Below are positions 1 through 11,055 of a DNA stretch of 64,000 nt, in pieces (positions within the stretch are counted from its first letter, which is position 1; the number at the start of each line of letters is the position of its first letter). The stretch is from Amorphophallus konjac (taxonomy: Eukaryota; Streptophyta; Magnoliopsida; Alismatales; Araceae). Made by a program: the position numbers and the translations under genes. The notes under the pieces were generated by a model, which searched no databases, was not told where the DNA came from, and saw only the letters and a program-made list of their open reading frames with translations. The stretch lies in the NCBI GenBank assembly GCA_022559845.1, contig CM040121.1, positions 511,728,566-511,792,565 of the forward strand, read 5' to 3'.

Positions 1-569
1 CTGGATACTGGGACTGGAGGTTGGGACTGGATGCTTAATCTGGATACTAAAATTGGATATGGAAGGCCTACCCATATGAGGCGTGCTGACCTGTTGCTAG
101 AACTAGAGCTGGAGGTTAGAGACTGGATACTGGGAACTAGACTCTGGGAACTGGGTACTGGTAGATGGATACGGTAACTAGATGTTGTAACCTAGATATT
201 AGAACTGGAAGCTAGAACTGGAGGCTGGAAGCGGGGTACTGGAGCTAGATACTGGAAACTGGGTACTGGAACATGATGCTGGAGGTTGGGTAATGGAACT
301 AGGTACTGGAAACTGAATACTGGAAACTAGATGAAGGCGCTGGGCACTGGAAATTAGATACTGGAAGCTGGATAGTGGAAGCTGGGTATTGGAGATTGGA
401 TATTGGAAGATGGATATTGAAGGCTGGGTGTTGGAGGCCTGCCTGAAAGAGGCGTGTTGACATGAGTGGCTGGAGACTGGAAGCTGGAGGACAACCCATA
501 AGGTGGTGTTGACCTGGAGGACTGGAAATTGGAAGCTGGAGGCCGACTAGCAAGAGTGCATTGGCCTAT
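1..569. repeat. degenerate tandem array 1 (CTGGA-rich)
   Basis: The stretch consists of irregular short units built from CTGGATACTGG, GGAAGCTGG and GAACTGGAGG words, with no long open frame that looks protein-like. It merges into a more regular array at about 570. Open frames on both strands are low-complexity translations of the repeat and are not called as genes. Confidence 0.75.
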
Positions 570-960
570 GTTGCTGGAGAGTAAGGGCTGAAGGCCGACG
601 CGTCGGGGTATGTTGGCCCATGTCACTGAAGTTGCTGGAGGCCGACCCATGAGGATGTGTTGGCCTATGTTGCTGGAGACCGGATGGTGGAGGGTGGAGG
701 TCGACCCGCGAGGGTGTGTTGGTCAATGCCGCTGGAGACTGGGAGCTGGAGGCCGACCTGTGAGGGTATGTTGGCCTATGTTACTGGAGACTAGAAGCTG
801 GAGGCCGACCCGAGAGGGTGTGCTGGCCTATGTTGCTGGAGACTGGAGGCTAGAGATCGACCCGTAAGGGTGTGTTGGTCTATGTTGCTGGAGACTGGAG
901 GCTGGAGGCCAACTTGTGAGGGTATGTTACCCCGTATTACTGGAGAGGCTAGTTGATCCT
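570..960. repeat. tandem array 2, unit about 50-55 bp
   Basis: The word GGAGGCCGACC followed by GTGTTGGCCTATGTTGCTGG recurs roughly every 50-55 bases (near 590, 638, 696, 749, 801, 853 and 906). Units differ by many substitutions. This is a minisatellite-like array without coding signal. Confidence 0.8.
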
Positions 961-1506
961 GAGGTATGTCAGCCAAAGACCGGTCATTGGCTGACTGGTC
1001 ACTGACATGTTGTTAGCCAAAAATGTAGTCGATGTCGGCCTAATTTTGAGATATGTAGCCGAAAAACATGAACTACTTGTCTGATTACTGAGATGTAGTA
1101 GCCAAGGGGTCTGGAGCTGACCGACTGGCCGCTAAGGTTGTTGTACTCGGAGGACTGGAACTGGACCTGTCCGGTTGACCGCTGGGGGTGTTGTAGCCGG
1201 GAATTGGGACTGGAGCTGGAACTGGATCTGGTCGGCTAACCGCTGAGGTGTTGTAGCTGAAAACTGGGACTGGAGCTGGCCGGCTGACCGCTGAGGTGTT
1301 GTAGCCAGAGACTGGGATTGGAGTTGGGACTGGAACTGGCCGACTAACTGCTGACGTGTAACAGCCAGAAGACTGGGATTGGTCGGCTAACCGCTGAGGT
1401 GTGTAGCCGAATACTGGAGCTAGAGATTGGAGTTTGAGCTGGCCGGCTAACTGCTGATGTGTAGTAGCCGGAAGGCTGGGACTGGCTGGCTGACCGCTGA
1501 GGTGTG
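961..1506. repeat. tandem array 3, unit about 55-60 bp
   Basis: Units contain CTGGCCGGCTGACCGCTGAGG followed by TGTTGTAGCC and GACTGGGACTGG. The array ends exactly where the LTR of element A starts at 1507, so it is the left flank of that insertion or of a rearrangement junction. Confidence 0.8.
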
Positions 1507-2922
1507 TGTAGATTATGAAAAATCCACTTAATGAAAAAAAGGGGGGATGAAACCCAAACTCAAGTTTCTAAAGCTTAAAAATTAATAGTGAAAGGAAGAG
1601 CATGCGTGGGATGCTAAAGGGGAATGTGATTGCCAGAGGGGTTACCTCAAATAAGAAAAAAGATGATCGCGAGTACCTTGTGTTAAGCAGGGGAGATTGT
1701 GAATCCTTTCTTCCTCCTTCTACCGGCCAGCCGATGAAGGGGGTTCTTAGCCTTGATTAGCTTGCAAGAACACACGTATCAAATAAAAGAGTGGATTAGC
1801 CAAAAGGTGTAGTATCAAAGTTCTAAGATTATGAAATTAATCAAATTAAACATGAACATGAACACACCTTGTGTGTTTTGGTTTTAAACCCCTAGGAAAA
1901 GTAACAAGGTTTGAAAAAATATGGATGTAATGCTAAGCAATAATACATAGAGTATGAGATCTAACAAGAACTAGAGGGAGGAAGGATGTGTAATGATGTT
2001 ATGAATGCTAACAACACAATAAAACAAGCAAGAGAGAAAGAGAGAGCTCCTCTCTGCTGTGCGTGCAGCAGTAAAGGTGATGAAGCTTTAGTATGTGATG
2101 GAACTGCAGTGGTTCATCTGTGGAAGAATAAGAGAATCGCCTGGAAGGAGAGCTCGTTTGGATGAATAACCTGCAAAACAAATAAGACACTCTTCTCTCT
2201 GTCAGCTCTGCTCTCTTGATAATGATCTCTCTCTCTCTTCTTGTTCTCTGTCCTCTGTCTTCTCGCGCGAAGAGACCCAGGAGGGGTATTTATAGGGCTA
2301 AGATCCTTAGAGAACAAGGATTAAAACAAGGTAAATATCTTCCATCAAGAAACTCCCTTCCCAGTCGAATACAAGGCTCAAAATGAGGAAGGAACCATTA
2401 CTGGAAAGAAGCAGGCGAAAGGGAGACGGAATTGAAAATGACGACCCCATGAAGGGCGTCAATTAAAAAATGACGACACATCCAAAGGCGTTAATTAGAA
2501 TAACGACTCCCATCAAGCCGTCAATTCCTGGATTTAATTATAGAAACAAATAACTTTCCTTATTTAAAATTATCAACTGACGCCTGCCAGACAGACGTCA
2601 AATAATCAACGCCTTTATGAAAGACGTTAATTCTACAATTTTCATTTTATTTGAAATTCAGAATTTTCAGTAAATCCAGAAAATGACGCCCGTATTGGTA
2701 GTCGTCCATTGTTAAAAGAGGCGCCCTTGGCCATGCCGTCAATTTAAATAGCGCCTCTGATCAGGGCGTTAATTTCAATTTTTCAAGAAAAAAACAAGAA
2801 ATCACAATTAATTTATAGAAAATAGAAAAACTTCATATTAAATCAATATTGAAGTCCACTTTGGGGCGTCACATGGTGACATGAGATTTACTCAACATAG
2901 CATCAATTTTAGCGTGTCTACA
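1507..2922 (-). repeat. Element A 3' LTR
   Basis: This LTR starts TGTAGATTATG and ends GTGTCTACA on the plus strand, so it has TG...CA ends. It matches 21719-23132 nearly base for base. A TATAAATA box lies on the minus strand at 2287-2294. The part from about 2435 to 2780 is an array of short dyads of the type TGACGnCC...GGnCGTCAATT. Confidence 0.93.
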
Positions 2923-2937
2923 GCTGCCCCGCCTTGG
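2923..2937 (-). promoter_or_regulatory. Element A polypurine tract (plus-strand primer)
   Basis: On the minus strand the bases directly before the 3' LTR read AAGGCGGGGCAGC. The same tract precedes the 3' LTR of element B. It contains two pyrimidines, so it is an imperfect tract; the position defines it. Confidence 0.65.
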
Positions 2938-3924
2938 CGTCTGCTTTGCAAGGGAGTGAGACGGAATGAAGCGAATAAGGAAACAAGCGGAATGAGGTGG
3001 AACGAACTGATAAGTAGATGCCAAGGTGTGATGTGACACGCCTCTGACACTAAGCGTTAGAAATCTTTCCAAGATTCTGAATGAAACAACTTCGGACAAT
3101 TCCGAGAAAGCATCGGTCAGCTGGATAAAGGAGAGTAAACTAAATAAACAAAATGTGCGCGAGGGCACGACAGGGAGGCACCATTGGAGAGCGGTTACCA
3201 GCCAATGTGGACGTGCTACAACCAAGGTGGATTTGCAGAAAAGTAAAGTGAATTGAGATAAAGATCCAGCAAATGGATGGTTCTCAAGGGACCAGCCTGA
3301 GCAGCTTCAAGGAGAATAAAGTACTTGATTTGGAACGGAACATCTCATGTCAATTCAACTAAGAACGAGCGACCTTCATTATTGGCGTAATATGAAGATT
3401 TTCATTATTAAGCTCAAAGTCCTACATGATGCATGCTGGGCTAAAGAAAAATTAAAACAAACTAAAATAAAAGATAATCAAGGATAATATTGTTAAGCCA
3501 CCCAGATTTGGTCAAGAATCCAGATCTCTGAGCTGATACTAAGCCGAAGCCCGTTTGTCCACGCATCAACTCAGAAAGAGGAACCATCGTCCCAAACCTT
3601 AAATGACTCAACGGCCTATCAGTGTGATCAAGATTCCCCTGGAATTATCACTATTTTTGATGAAGGGGAACTCAAATTTCAGGTTCATCAGAACCACAAG
3701 GTCCTTGATATGTTATAATAGCGTAGATACCTTATAGTAACAATGCATACAGGAATGCATACAGGATGATGGTGAGCAATGAGGGAACTGATAAATGAGG
3801 TGCAGTCACTGTGGCTTGGATGATGATGTCCAGTCGGTGGGACCAAGAGCTTCTTAACTTGCACTCAAATTTTCATTAGCCATGATATAAAAATGCATAA
3901 AACATACTCAACAACACCGATTTG

Positions 3925-4166
3925 AACTTTTTTTTTGAGAATTTTAGAATTTTTAGAGTTTATTGAATTTTTATTAAATTTTGAGAATTTATGAATTTTT
4001 ATTGAATTTTTGAGAATTTATGAATTTTTATTGAAATTTTTGAGATTTTATGAAATTTTATGAGTTTTTATTGGAATTTTATTGAAATTTTAAGAATTTA
4101 TGAATTTTTATTGAAATTTTGAGAATTTATGAATTTTTATTAAAATTTTTGAGAATTTATGAATTT
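3925..4166. repeat. AT-rich direct repeats
   Basis: The word GAGAATTTATGAATTTTTATTGAA and variants repeat about eight times at 24-35 bp spacing. The stretch is almost pure A/T with scattered G. Confidence 0.8.
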
Positions 4167-4169
4167 TTA

Positions 4170-4590
4170 TTGAACTGTACAGACTTTTGGAATGTACAGA
4201 TGGATGAACAACAAATGTGTAGACTTAGCAATGTATAGACTTATGGAATGGGGTGTATAAACTTGGTGAAGGAAATGGAATGTATAGACTTGGGTGAAGA
4301 TGTATAGATTTGGTGAAGGGAATGGAACGTATAGACTTGGGAAGGTTGTACAGACTTTGAGAAGGGAATGGAACGTATAGACTTGGGTGAGGATGTATAG
4401 ACTTGGTGGATGTATAGATTTTGGTGGATGTATAGACTTTGGTGGATGTATAGACTTTGAGGAGAGAATGGATGTATAGACTTGATAATGGAACGTATGG
4501 ACTTTAGAAGGATGTATAGACTTTGAGGAGAGAATGGATGTATAGACTTGATAATGGAACGTATGGACTTTAGAAGGATGTATAGACTTG
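4170..4590. repeat. Minisatellite with GATGTATAGACTT core
   Basis: The core GTATAGACTTGG or GTATAGACTTTG recurs roughly 15-18 times with spacers GGTGAAGGGAATGGAAC or GAGGAGAGAATG. Two longer units near 4455 and 4515 are almost identical. The long minus-strand frame through it is a repeat translation, not a gene. Element B lacks this block. Confidence 0.85.
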
Positions 4591-4724
4591 CACAACCTGC
4601 ACTTCAAAGCCCAAAAGATCATTAGCTTAAAATATGATCATAAGTGCTTGATAAAAATAATTTAATCATGATATAACAGCACTTAAGTTCATGAGAAATC
4701 CAAAGTAATTCCACGCACAAGCTC

Positions 4725-4920
4725 AGAAAATGACGACCCTTCTGATAGGCGTCAAATTAAGAAATGACGACGTGAACTAAGGCGTTAATTGCATTAAAGG
4801 TTTAACTTGGAATTGGAATGCAAATGACGACCTTCATGGAGGCGCTGGATAAATGACGACCCAGAGAGTGTCGTCAATTTAACAAATGACGCCACAAAGA
4901 ACGTCGTTAATTAGCTATTT
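4725..4920. repeat. Dyad array upstream of the first antisense gene (A)
   Basis: Five consecutive dyads follow the pattern AATGACGnC, 8-12 bases, GnCGT(C/T)AATT, for example AATGACGACC...GGCGTCAAATT. They end about 80 bases before a TATA box. The same motif family occupies all non-coding regions of elements A and B. Confidence 0.8.
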
Positions 4921-5001
4921 GTGTTTCCTGCTCGGAGTTAAACTTCCAGCAAATCGTTTTATTCAAACACAAACCATGCTGCCCGTTAACGTTCAAAACA
5001 C

Positions 5002-5009
5002 TATAAATA
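5002..5009 (+). promoter_or_regulatory. TATA box of the first antisense gene (A)
   Basis: TATAAATA stands about 150 bases before the chosen ATG at 5153. Element B has CTATAAAGG (minus strand, 60651-60660) about 115 bases before its homologous ATG. Conservation of position supports a real promoter on the strand opposite to gag-pol. Confidence 0.6.
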
Positions 5010-5152
5010 GGGCAACTGCTGGTGTTTCCAAACATCAGATCATCGAAGCCATAGCACCGAAGCCATCTTCTGTAGACAGACAGACAGAAGAACTCGTAGA
5101 AGAATTAGCAGCAGAAGAAAAATAGATCAGAACAAGTAACATTATTAGAAGG

Positions 5153-6586
5153 ATGAACCAGTTAATGCAGCAGAGGCCTTCCAAGAGGTCAAGGATGAGT
5201 TTTCCAAGAATTTGTGAAGTGCCAGGCCATATCAGTGGAAAAATTGCTAAAGACCAAGTAAGTGTTCTTTGTGTTTGGAGCTTTTATTTCGTTCTATCTT
5301 TCTTTCTTTTCAAAATTTCTGACGTTATTCTCTTTCTTCTTCCTTTCTTTTATGTTTTATGTTTTCAGGATTACCCCATTATTCCTGGTCCAAGAAGATT
5401 TCTAAAGGTCAAGTGGCTTCCTTTGCTACTCTCCAAGCTCTCTCTAGACATGAGATCCTTCCTTGCTAAGTGGAACCTTCTAGGCCTTATCACCCATGCC
5501 ACCCATTATAATGATATCCATCTTGATTGGGCTTCCATTGGAGCTCTTATAGAATTATGGCACCCTCACACCCATACTTTTCTATTCCCAACCTTTGAAG
5601 CAACCATCCTCCTAGAAGAAGTGGAGATGCTCTTGGGTTTGAAGAAGATGAAGCAAGGAGAGGAAACAAAGATGGCCCATATGACTAAGCCCATACAAGC
5701 CCATGATATGCTCATGAGCCTTGTTCAAAGCTCAAATTTGGTGAATCAAATGAAGGCCAACAAGGGAATCAATCTTTTGAAGTTGGCTTCTTGGGTATAT
5801 AAAAACATGGATAAGGCTCAAGGAGATGAAGCCCTTTTGGAGAGAGTGATGAAAGGGTTTGTCATATGTGTAGGAGGAGATTTATTCTTCCCTTCATTGG
5901 AGGATCATTTAGAGGAACAACACTTGAGTGTAATAGTAAGCATGTGGGAGGGAAAGAAAATAGGTGGGGCAATACTAGCCAACCTATACAATGGGCTCAC
6001 CTCGGCTTCACTAGGACGGCCTTTATTTGGATCAATGCTTCTTCTAGCATGTTGGATAGATTTACACTTTAAGTTTGATCCATGTCAAGCAAACTAAGCG
6101 GCCTCCAAAATCTTCTCCAAGAGCCCACTTAGGTATATGACAAGCTCATTGGGCTTATGTGAAAGAGTTACTAATAGAGTTCCCAAGCTCAAGAAGAGGA
6201 ATGAATGGAGAGATTACTTCAAAACAATGCCAAAGAGCAATTTCACATGCACACCGGGTTTTCTCAAAACCCAAGAACTTTGCTTAAGGTTATCCTCCGG
6301 CATCGAGCTCCATTTAATTGGCGGGACTGACTTCATCCTTTACAATGCACACCGATGCCTCCCACAACTCGGACTTCCTCGACATCTCTTCGAAGGACCT
6401 TCTCACCTTCCTCCAATCAAGAAGAGGGATCTATGCTCAAGTGGTGACCATGAAGAAATCAGGACCATAATGGCTCAATGGAAGGTGGCACTTTTCCACA
6501 AATCCAAGACTCATGTTGAAGAAGAAGAGAACAAATGTAAAGCCTATGTACTGGCTCTCAAGAAGATAAGGCCCACAGTGGCTTAG
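5153..6586 (+). pseudogene. Antisense gene 1 of element A: PMD/DUF7745-like protein, two exons
   Basis: Exon 1 is 5153-5257 (35 codons). A 111-bp intron at 5258-5368 starts GTAAGT and ends TTTTCAG. Exon 2 is 5369-6586 (1218 bp, exactly as in element B). The protein, about 440 residues, has the PMD-type core LIELWHPHTHTFLFP...LLEEVEMLLGL soon after the DYPIIPGPRRF start of exon 2. This places it in the plant mobile domain / DUF7745 superfamily; biochemical function is unknown, although host PMD proteins (MAIN, MAIL1) act in silencing and genome stability. The C-terminal part is charged. One in-frame TAA at 6095-6097 breaks this copy; B reads through there but has stops elsewhere, so the ancestral frame was open. 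The intron length is a multiple of three, so unspliced RNA also stays open. Confidence 0.75.
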
Positions 6587-6719
6587 AATGTAATCAAAGA
6601 TTTTCATGAATGCAATAAGAATTCCTCTTTTATCTGAGCCAAAGTAATGTATGAAAGAGATCAGTTCTGACATTTCAAGCAATTCTGTCTGATAACAAGG
6701 AGTTCTGATCCTTCTGTTC

Positions 6720-7145
6720 TGAATAGCGCCCCTATCAACGGCGTTAATTACTTAAGACACGCCTCGGTTGAAGCCGTCCATTATATTTCAAACTCATAAT
6801 TGACGCCCAAGGCACTGGCGTTTCTTAACTCACGTCTTTAAACAGGCGTTAATCAATTCAAATTTTCAAATAATTTTTGAGATAATTCCTTAATTTCTTA
6901 TAAAACACGCCTTTACTCACGTCGCGTCTTAAACAATGGACGCCCATCTGTTCGTCGTCAAATTCAAAGGGGTAATAATGACGCCCACTCACATCAATCA
7001 GTTCCCATCAATGCGGCTGACGACGATTGAAAATCCCCATGCAAATAATAATTGACGTCCAGACTCAGGGCGTCAAATCTATAATCCACGTCTTACTTCA
7101 AACAGTCAATTCGTCAATTCACGTCATCTCTCAGGGCGTCAATTA
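6720..7145. repeat. Dyad array between the two antisense genes (A)
   Basis: About ten spaced dyads of the GACGCC...GGCGT family lie between the end of antisense gene 1 and the leader of antisense gene 2, for example AGCGCCCCTATCAACGGCGTT and TGACGTCCAGACTCAGGGCG. No coding signal is seen. Confidence 0.75.
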
Positions 7146-7297
7146 ATCTCGACCGTTGAACCCTACTTCCCCCCCTTTCTTCTTCCTTCCTTCGTTTCCA
7201 TTTCCATTTCTTCTCTCTGCAAAACCCTAACCGCAAACCCCCTCTTCTCTCTCTCTCATTCTCACTCTCTCTACTCTCTCTCTCCCTGCTCAATCCG
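7146..7297 (+). promoter_or_regulatory. CT-rich leader with telo-box of antisense gene 2 (A)
   Basis: The 150 bases before the ATG are rich in CTTCC, TTTCC and (CT)n tracts. An AAAACCCTAA telo-box lies at 7221-7230. Element B has the same combination on its minus strand (58443-58590, AACCCTAA at 58514-58521). In plants this pairing is typical of leaders of highly expressed genes such as ribosomal protein genes. That it drives this gene is inference. Confidence 0.55.
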
Positions 7298-10200
7298 ATG
7301 GCTGGCGGCGCCCCCAAACGCCAGAGGGTTACTGCCCCGGCCGTGGTCGACCTAGAAGAGGAACATGCAGCCGTGGAGGGGGCCCCTCCCGCGGCGGTCG
7401 AAGAAGTACCGGCGGCGGCCGGTGAAGGGGATCATGACGAAGGCGATGATGGAGAAGAAGAAGAAGATGATGAAGAAGAAGGACATGAAGAAGAAGAAGA
7501 AGGAGGCGAAGAAGAAGAAGAAGAAGACGAAGGGGAAGAAGGAGAAAGAGATGGTGAGGAAGAAGAAGGACGGGAGGTGGGGGCGGCGGTGGCCCGTCGG
7601 CCCGGCCAGCTCCGACGACCAAGGCAACCAAGATAACCCCTCCGTGGGGGGTTGATTGGTCCCGAACGTCAAAAGGTAGGTCCCCATACCCCTATTCTCT
7701 ATTTTTTTTATTTTATTTCCATCATTTCCCATTTCCATAGCCCTCGGACATGACAAAACCAGAGACACAGTAAAATGACGCCCCTAGGGGTGTCGTGAAT
7801 TTAAATAATGTCCCAGAGAGGGTCGTTAATTACATCTTTTCATTTTCTAAAAATAATTAATCGCATGAAAGAAACGTCCTTCAACATGTCGTTATTTTAA
7901 TTTTATCATGTTTCGCCAGCATGCTGTTATTTCCCTGTGATTTCATTTAAATTTAAAATGTATGTATTTCTGTTATTTCAATTTCGCACATTAAAACCTT
8001 GAAACCCCAGGAAAAGCACGCCCCCCATCGGGACGTTAATTAGATAGGTAACGACCACAGGGTGGCCGTCAATTCAACATTTTCCAGAGATGCAATTTAG
8101 GATAGAAAGTTACTTCATGAACCACGCCCTTATGCAGGGGCGTTACTTAGATAACTGACGACCCAGGGTTGGGCGTCAATTCTAAATTTTTCAGATTTTT
8201 AGAATATCACTTTCAAAACAACGTCGCCCGCAGGGGCGTCAATTAGATAAACAACGACCCTGGGTAGGTCGTCAATTAAATGAACGTACAGTACCACCCG
8301 AAACCTATTTGGAAATAACGTCGCCCTCAGGGGCGTCAATCGTGGAAACCACGACCCACGGTAGGTCGTTAATTATCCAAACAGCAAATATCACAATTAA
8401 TGAGCTTAAATGAATTTCCACATGAAAACTTAAGCAAAAAAGTTCTTTTATATTCATGCAGGGGTTGATGAGGACACGGATTTCTTGGGTCTAGGTCCGG
8501 GCAGCGTACTACGGCCTCCCCGAGTTCCAGAGAGCTAGGATAGATGCTATGGGGTTTGGGGCCTTCCTTAGCATTGAGCCAGTTAGGCCAGACCTACCTT
8601 TGATTCAGGTTTTGAGAGAGAGATGGGATAGGTCTAGCCGGGCATTTCTGATGCCATGGGGGCATATGGTTCCTAGTTTGGAGGATGTGGCTAGGATCAC
8701 TGGGCTGAGGGTAGATGGGGAGGCGGTGAGCGGGATCATCCTACCTAATTATAGTGAGCTGACCCAGAGTCTATTAGGGCCAGAGACGGTGTACGAGACA
8801 CCGAGCGAGTGTAGGACCGTTTTCCGCACCGACCTTACCATAGCTATGGGATTGGGGGACTCTAGGCAGAGATCTAGGGAGTCCTTAGAGCAGTTTTCGT
8901 AGAGATTGATAGATGGGGCTAGGGCTGCCTACTGCCAGGATCCAACTGACAGAGAGAGAGCAGAAAGAGATTTGAGGAGGTTTCTATTTTTGATGCTCGG
9001 GAGACTGCTACTCGGCACGAAGGGCGACGTCATCAACTGCCGCTTCCTAGGGATACTTGAGGACTTAGAGGGTGTGGGCAGATACGCCTGGGGAGCAGCG
9101 CTGCTAGCGCACCTGATAGCCGACCTGTCCACGGGGACAGGTCGAGAGACGACAGTTAGTGGCTTTTCACCTTTTCTTCAGGTATGCATTTTTTTGTTGT
9201 TTTTTTTCTTTTTCTTTTATTATATGCATATGCATGGTCAACTAATGCAATGTATGGATGCAGATTTGGAGCCATTTGTACATGCCCATGGGGCGTGCTG
9301 ATCTACGACCCGGAGATGAGGGGTCCTTCCCTCTAGCACGGCGCTGGCTACCGGTGGTGATCGGAGCCCCACTCGCCTACGAGTTGCGAGTGTTGCGACG
9401 GGAGTTCCGAGACTTCCCCGCCTCACTGGTATGTATGATGCAATTTTTATTTTTTTTGTTTTTTATGTGAAATGTGATGATGATATGATGATGTGAATGC
9501 ATGTTTGTGAATGCAGGTGAGGTGGAGACCCTATGAAGGGATGACCGACGAGGGCCAGCCGTGGGTCGTAGCGGGCCGACCTCGTTTGGGCATGAGCTTT
9601 GGGTTCATTGCCTGAACGAGATTGAGCCGTTACGGCTTAGGTTGGTGATGAGGACCCTCGACCTACACCAGGAGTGGATCGAGGTAGGAGAGCCGCGGGG
9701 TATAGGCAAGAAGACGCGTGGTCGCACGAAGGCGATCGACTGGAGAGTGCGGTTCTCCGACCAGTACGCAGACTGGCAGCGTGGCGGGACCCGGGTCACT
9801 TCACAGGCGACCGACAGCTCTGAGTACCTCCGACGCTACTGGGAGGTTTACGCCGGCCGACCCCAGATGAGGGTCTTAGGGGTATGTATGAATGCACTTA
9901 TTTCTAAATTCAATGCAAATGCTTTGTATATCTATCATGCGACTAATATGTGATGAATGCAGGATGCGCGGGACATAGTGGCGATGGATGCACAGGCCCA
10001 CCTACACAGCCTAGAGGCACAGCTAGCCACCACACGGGCAGACCTTGAGACCTTGGTGAGTGTTTAATTATTCCTATATGCATATGAAATTTTTTTATTG
10101 ATGATTAGCTACTGACAATCTCAATAAATGCAGCGTGCCCAGCAGGGAGCAGTAGGGGGAGAGACAGGAGAGGCCTCCAGCTCGAGAGGGCCTAGTGCAG

Positions 10201-11055
10201 AGGTGACTGCATTAGCAGAGCAGCTAGCAGGGGCAGTGGCACGGGCCGAGGCGGCAGAGCGCAACCTTGCCTCACGGGTATGCCTTAAATCTTAAACTCA
10301 AAATTATTCATTTGTTTATATAATATATTCATGAAGATTGTTTTCTTTACAGACCGAGGAACTCCGGGCTGCTCTTACTTGCATCGAGGAGGGACAGCGG
10401 GCGATGGCCACGCAGGTGAGTTATTTATTTTCAATTGTATGTTGCTTATTCCATGAATTATTACATTAAATGTGGAACTGATGATCTGTTTAAATGTTTG
10501 CAGACTTCACAGTTACAGGCGGCACATACCCGGGCTGCCCTGGCCGGGACAGAGTTGGCGATCCGTGAGCAACGGGTCGTGGAGCTGGAGCGGGCCTTGA
10601 GGCGGCGAGAGGAGCTGCCTCAGGACGTGGCGGAGCTGCGAGTCGCCCTCGAGATGGAGCGGAGAGAGCGTACTCGGGAGCGCGAGGAGCACCAGGCGGA
10701 GCGTGTCCGGGACCGCGAGCAGTACCAGGCGGAGCGTGCCTGGGACCGTGAGGAGCGGTCAGCTTTCGATCGAGAGCTTACAGCCTTGAGGGCCCAGCTA
10801 GCCGTTGCACAGGAGCGGCTACGAGCGACCGAGGAGCGTCTTCAGCGAGGTCGGGAGCGGGCGCGAGCTGCAGGGTACAGCTTCACCAGCTCTACTTTTG
10901 TGGCGGGTTCCTCTCTCCGGCAGAGGAGCGAGGCAGAGGAGCCGGCTCGAGCTCCAGCTACTTCCCGGGGGCCCATGCCCCCTCCACCAGCGCCTCGTCG
11001 GGAGGACGAGAGTGAGGCAGAGAGTAGGAGAGAGGAGGGTGGAGGCGAGAGCTGA
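7298..11055 (+). pseudogene. Antisense gene 2 of element A: acidic-PMD-coiled-coil protein, eight exons, broken
   Basis: Exons by GT-AG sites and alignment to copy B: 7298-7674, 8462-9181, 9264-9428, 9517-9881, 9963-10055, 10134-10277, 10353-10415 and 10504-11055. Exon 1 starts MAGGAPKRQRV, a possible nuclear signal, then runs of Glu/Asp. Exons 2-4 hold the plant mobile domain (ERWDRSSRAFLMPWGHMVP, then LEDVARITGLRVDGE). Exons 5-8 are Ala/Glu/Arg-rich coiled coil ending in a Pro/Glu tail. Breaks are TAA at 7634-7636 in exon 1, TAG at 8492-8494, TAG at 8900-8902, and a 1-bp deletion near 9587 (exon 4 is 365 bp against 366 in B). All splice sites are intact. PMD proteins of hosts act in transcriptional silencing and genome stability; the role inside a transposon is unknown. 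The gene runs opposite to gag-pol and converges on it. Confidence 0.8.
7770..8385. repeat. Dyad array inside intron 1 of antisense gene 2 (A)
   Basis: Intron 1 (7675-8461) is largely filled with about ten dyads such as ACGCCCCCCATCGGGACGTTAA and ACGTCGCCCGCAGGGGCGTCA. Stems are mostly GACG/CGTC with extra C/G pairs. Intron 1 of copy B is filled in the same way (57460-57970). Confidence 0.8.

Larger units (their letters stand above)
2938..4700. other. Non-coding 3' region of element A
   Basis: No credible gene is seen. The part up to about 3730 is alignable on the opposite strand with 61150-61965 of element B. From about 3735 to 4600 the copy holds extra sequence not present in B (an AT-rich repeat and a minisatellite, listed separately). 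Confidence 0.6.

Noticed and set aside
299..976. Several 61-98 codon frames on both strands
   Set aside because: They follow the tandem arrays and change frame with the units. No protein-like composition is seen.
4167..4622. Minus-strand frame of 151 codons
   Set aside because: It is a translation of the GTATAGACTT minisatellite (repeated VYTSILSSKSIHP units), absent from element B.
4886..5125. Plus-strand frame of 79 codons before antisense gene 1
   Set aside because: It starts upstream of the TATA box at 5002, would be cut by the transcript start, and has no counterpart in element B.
7329..7768. Two minus-strand frames and a third plus-strand frame of 96-138 codons over the acidic exon
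   Set aside because: They are shadows of the GAA/GAG repeat in exon 1 and translate to Leu/Phe/Lys runs. Copy B gives the same artefact.
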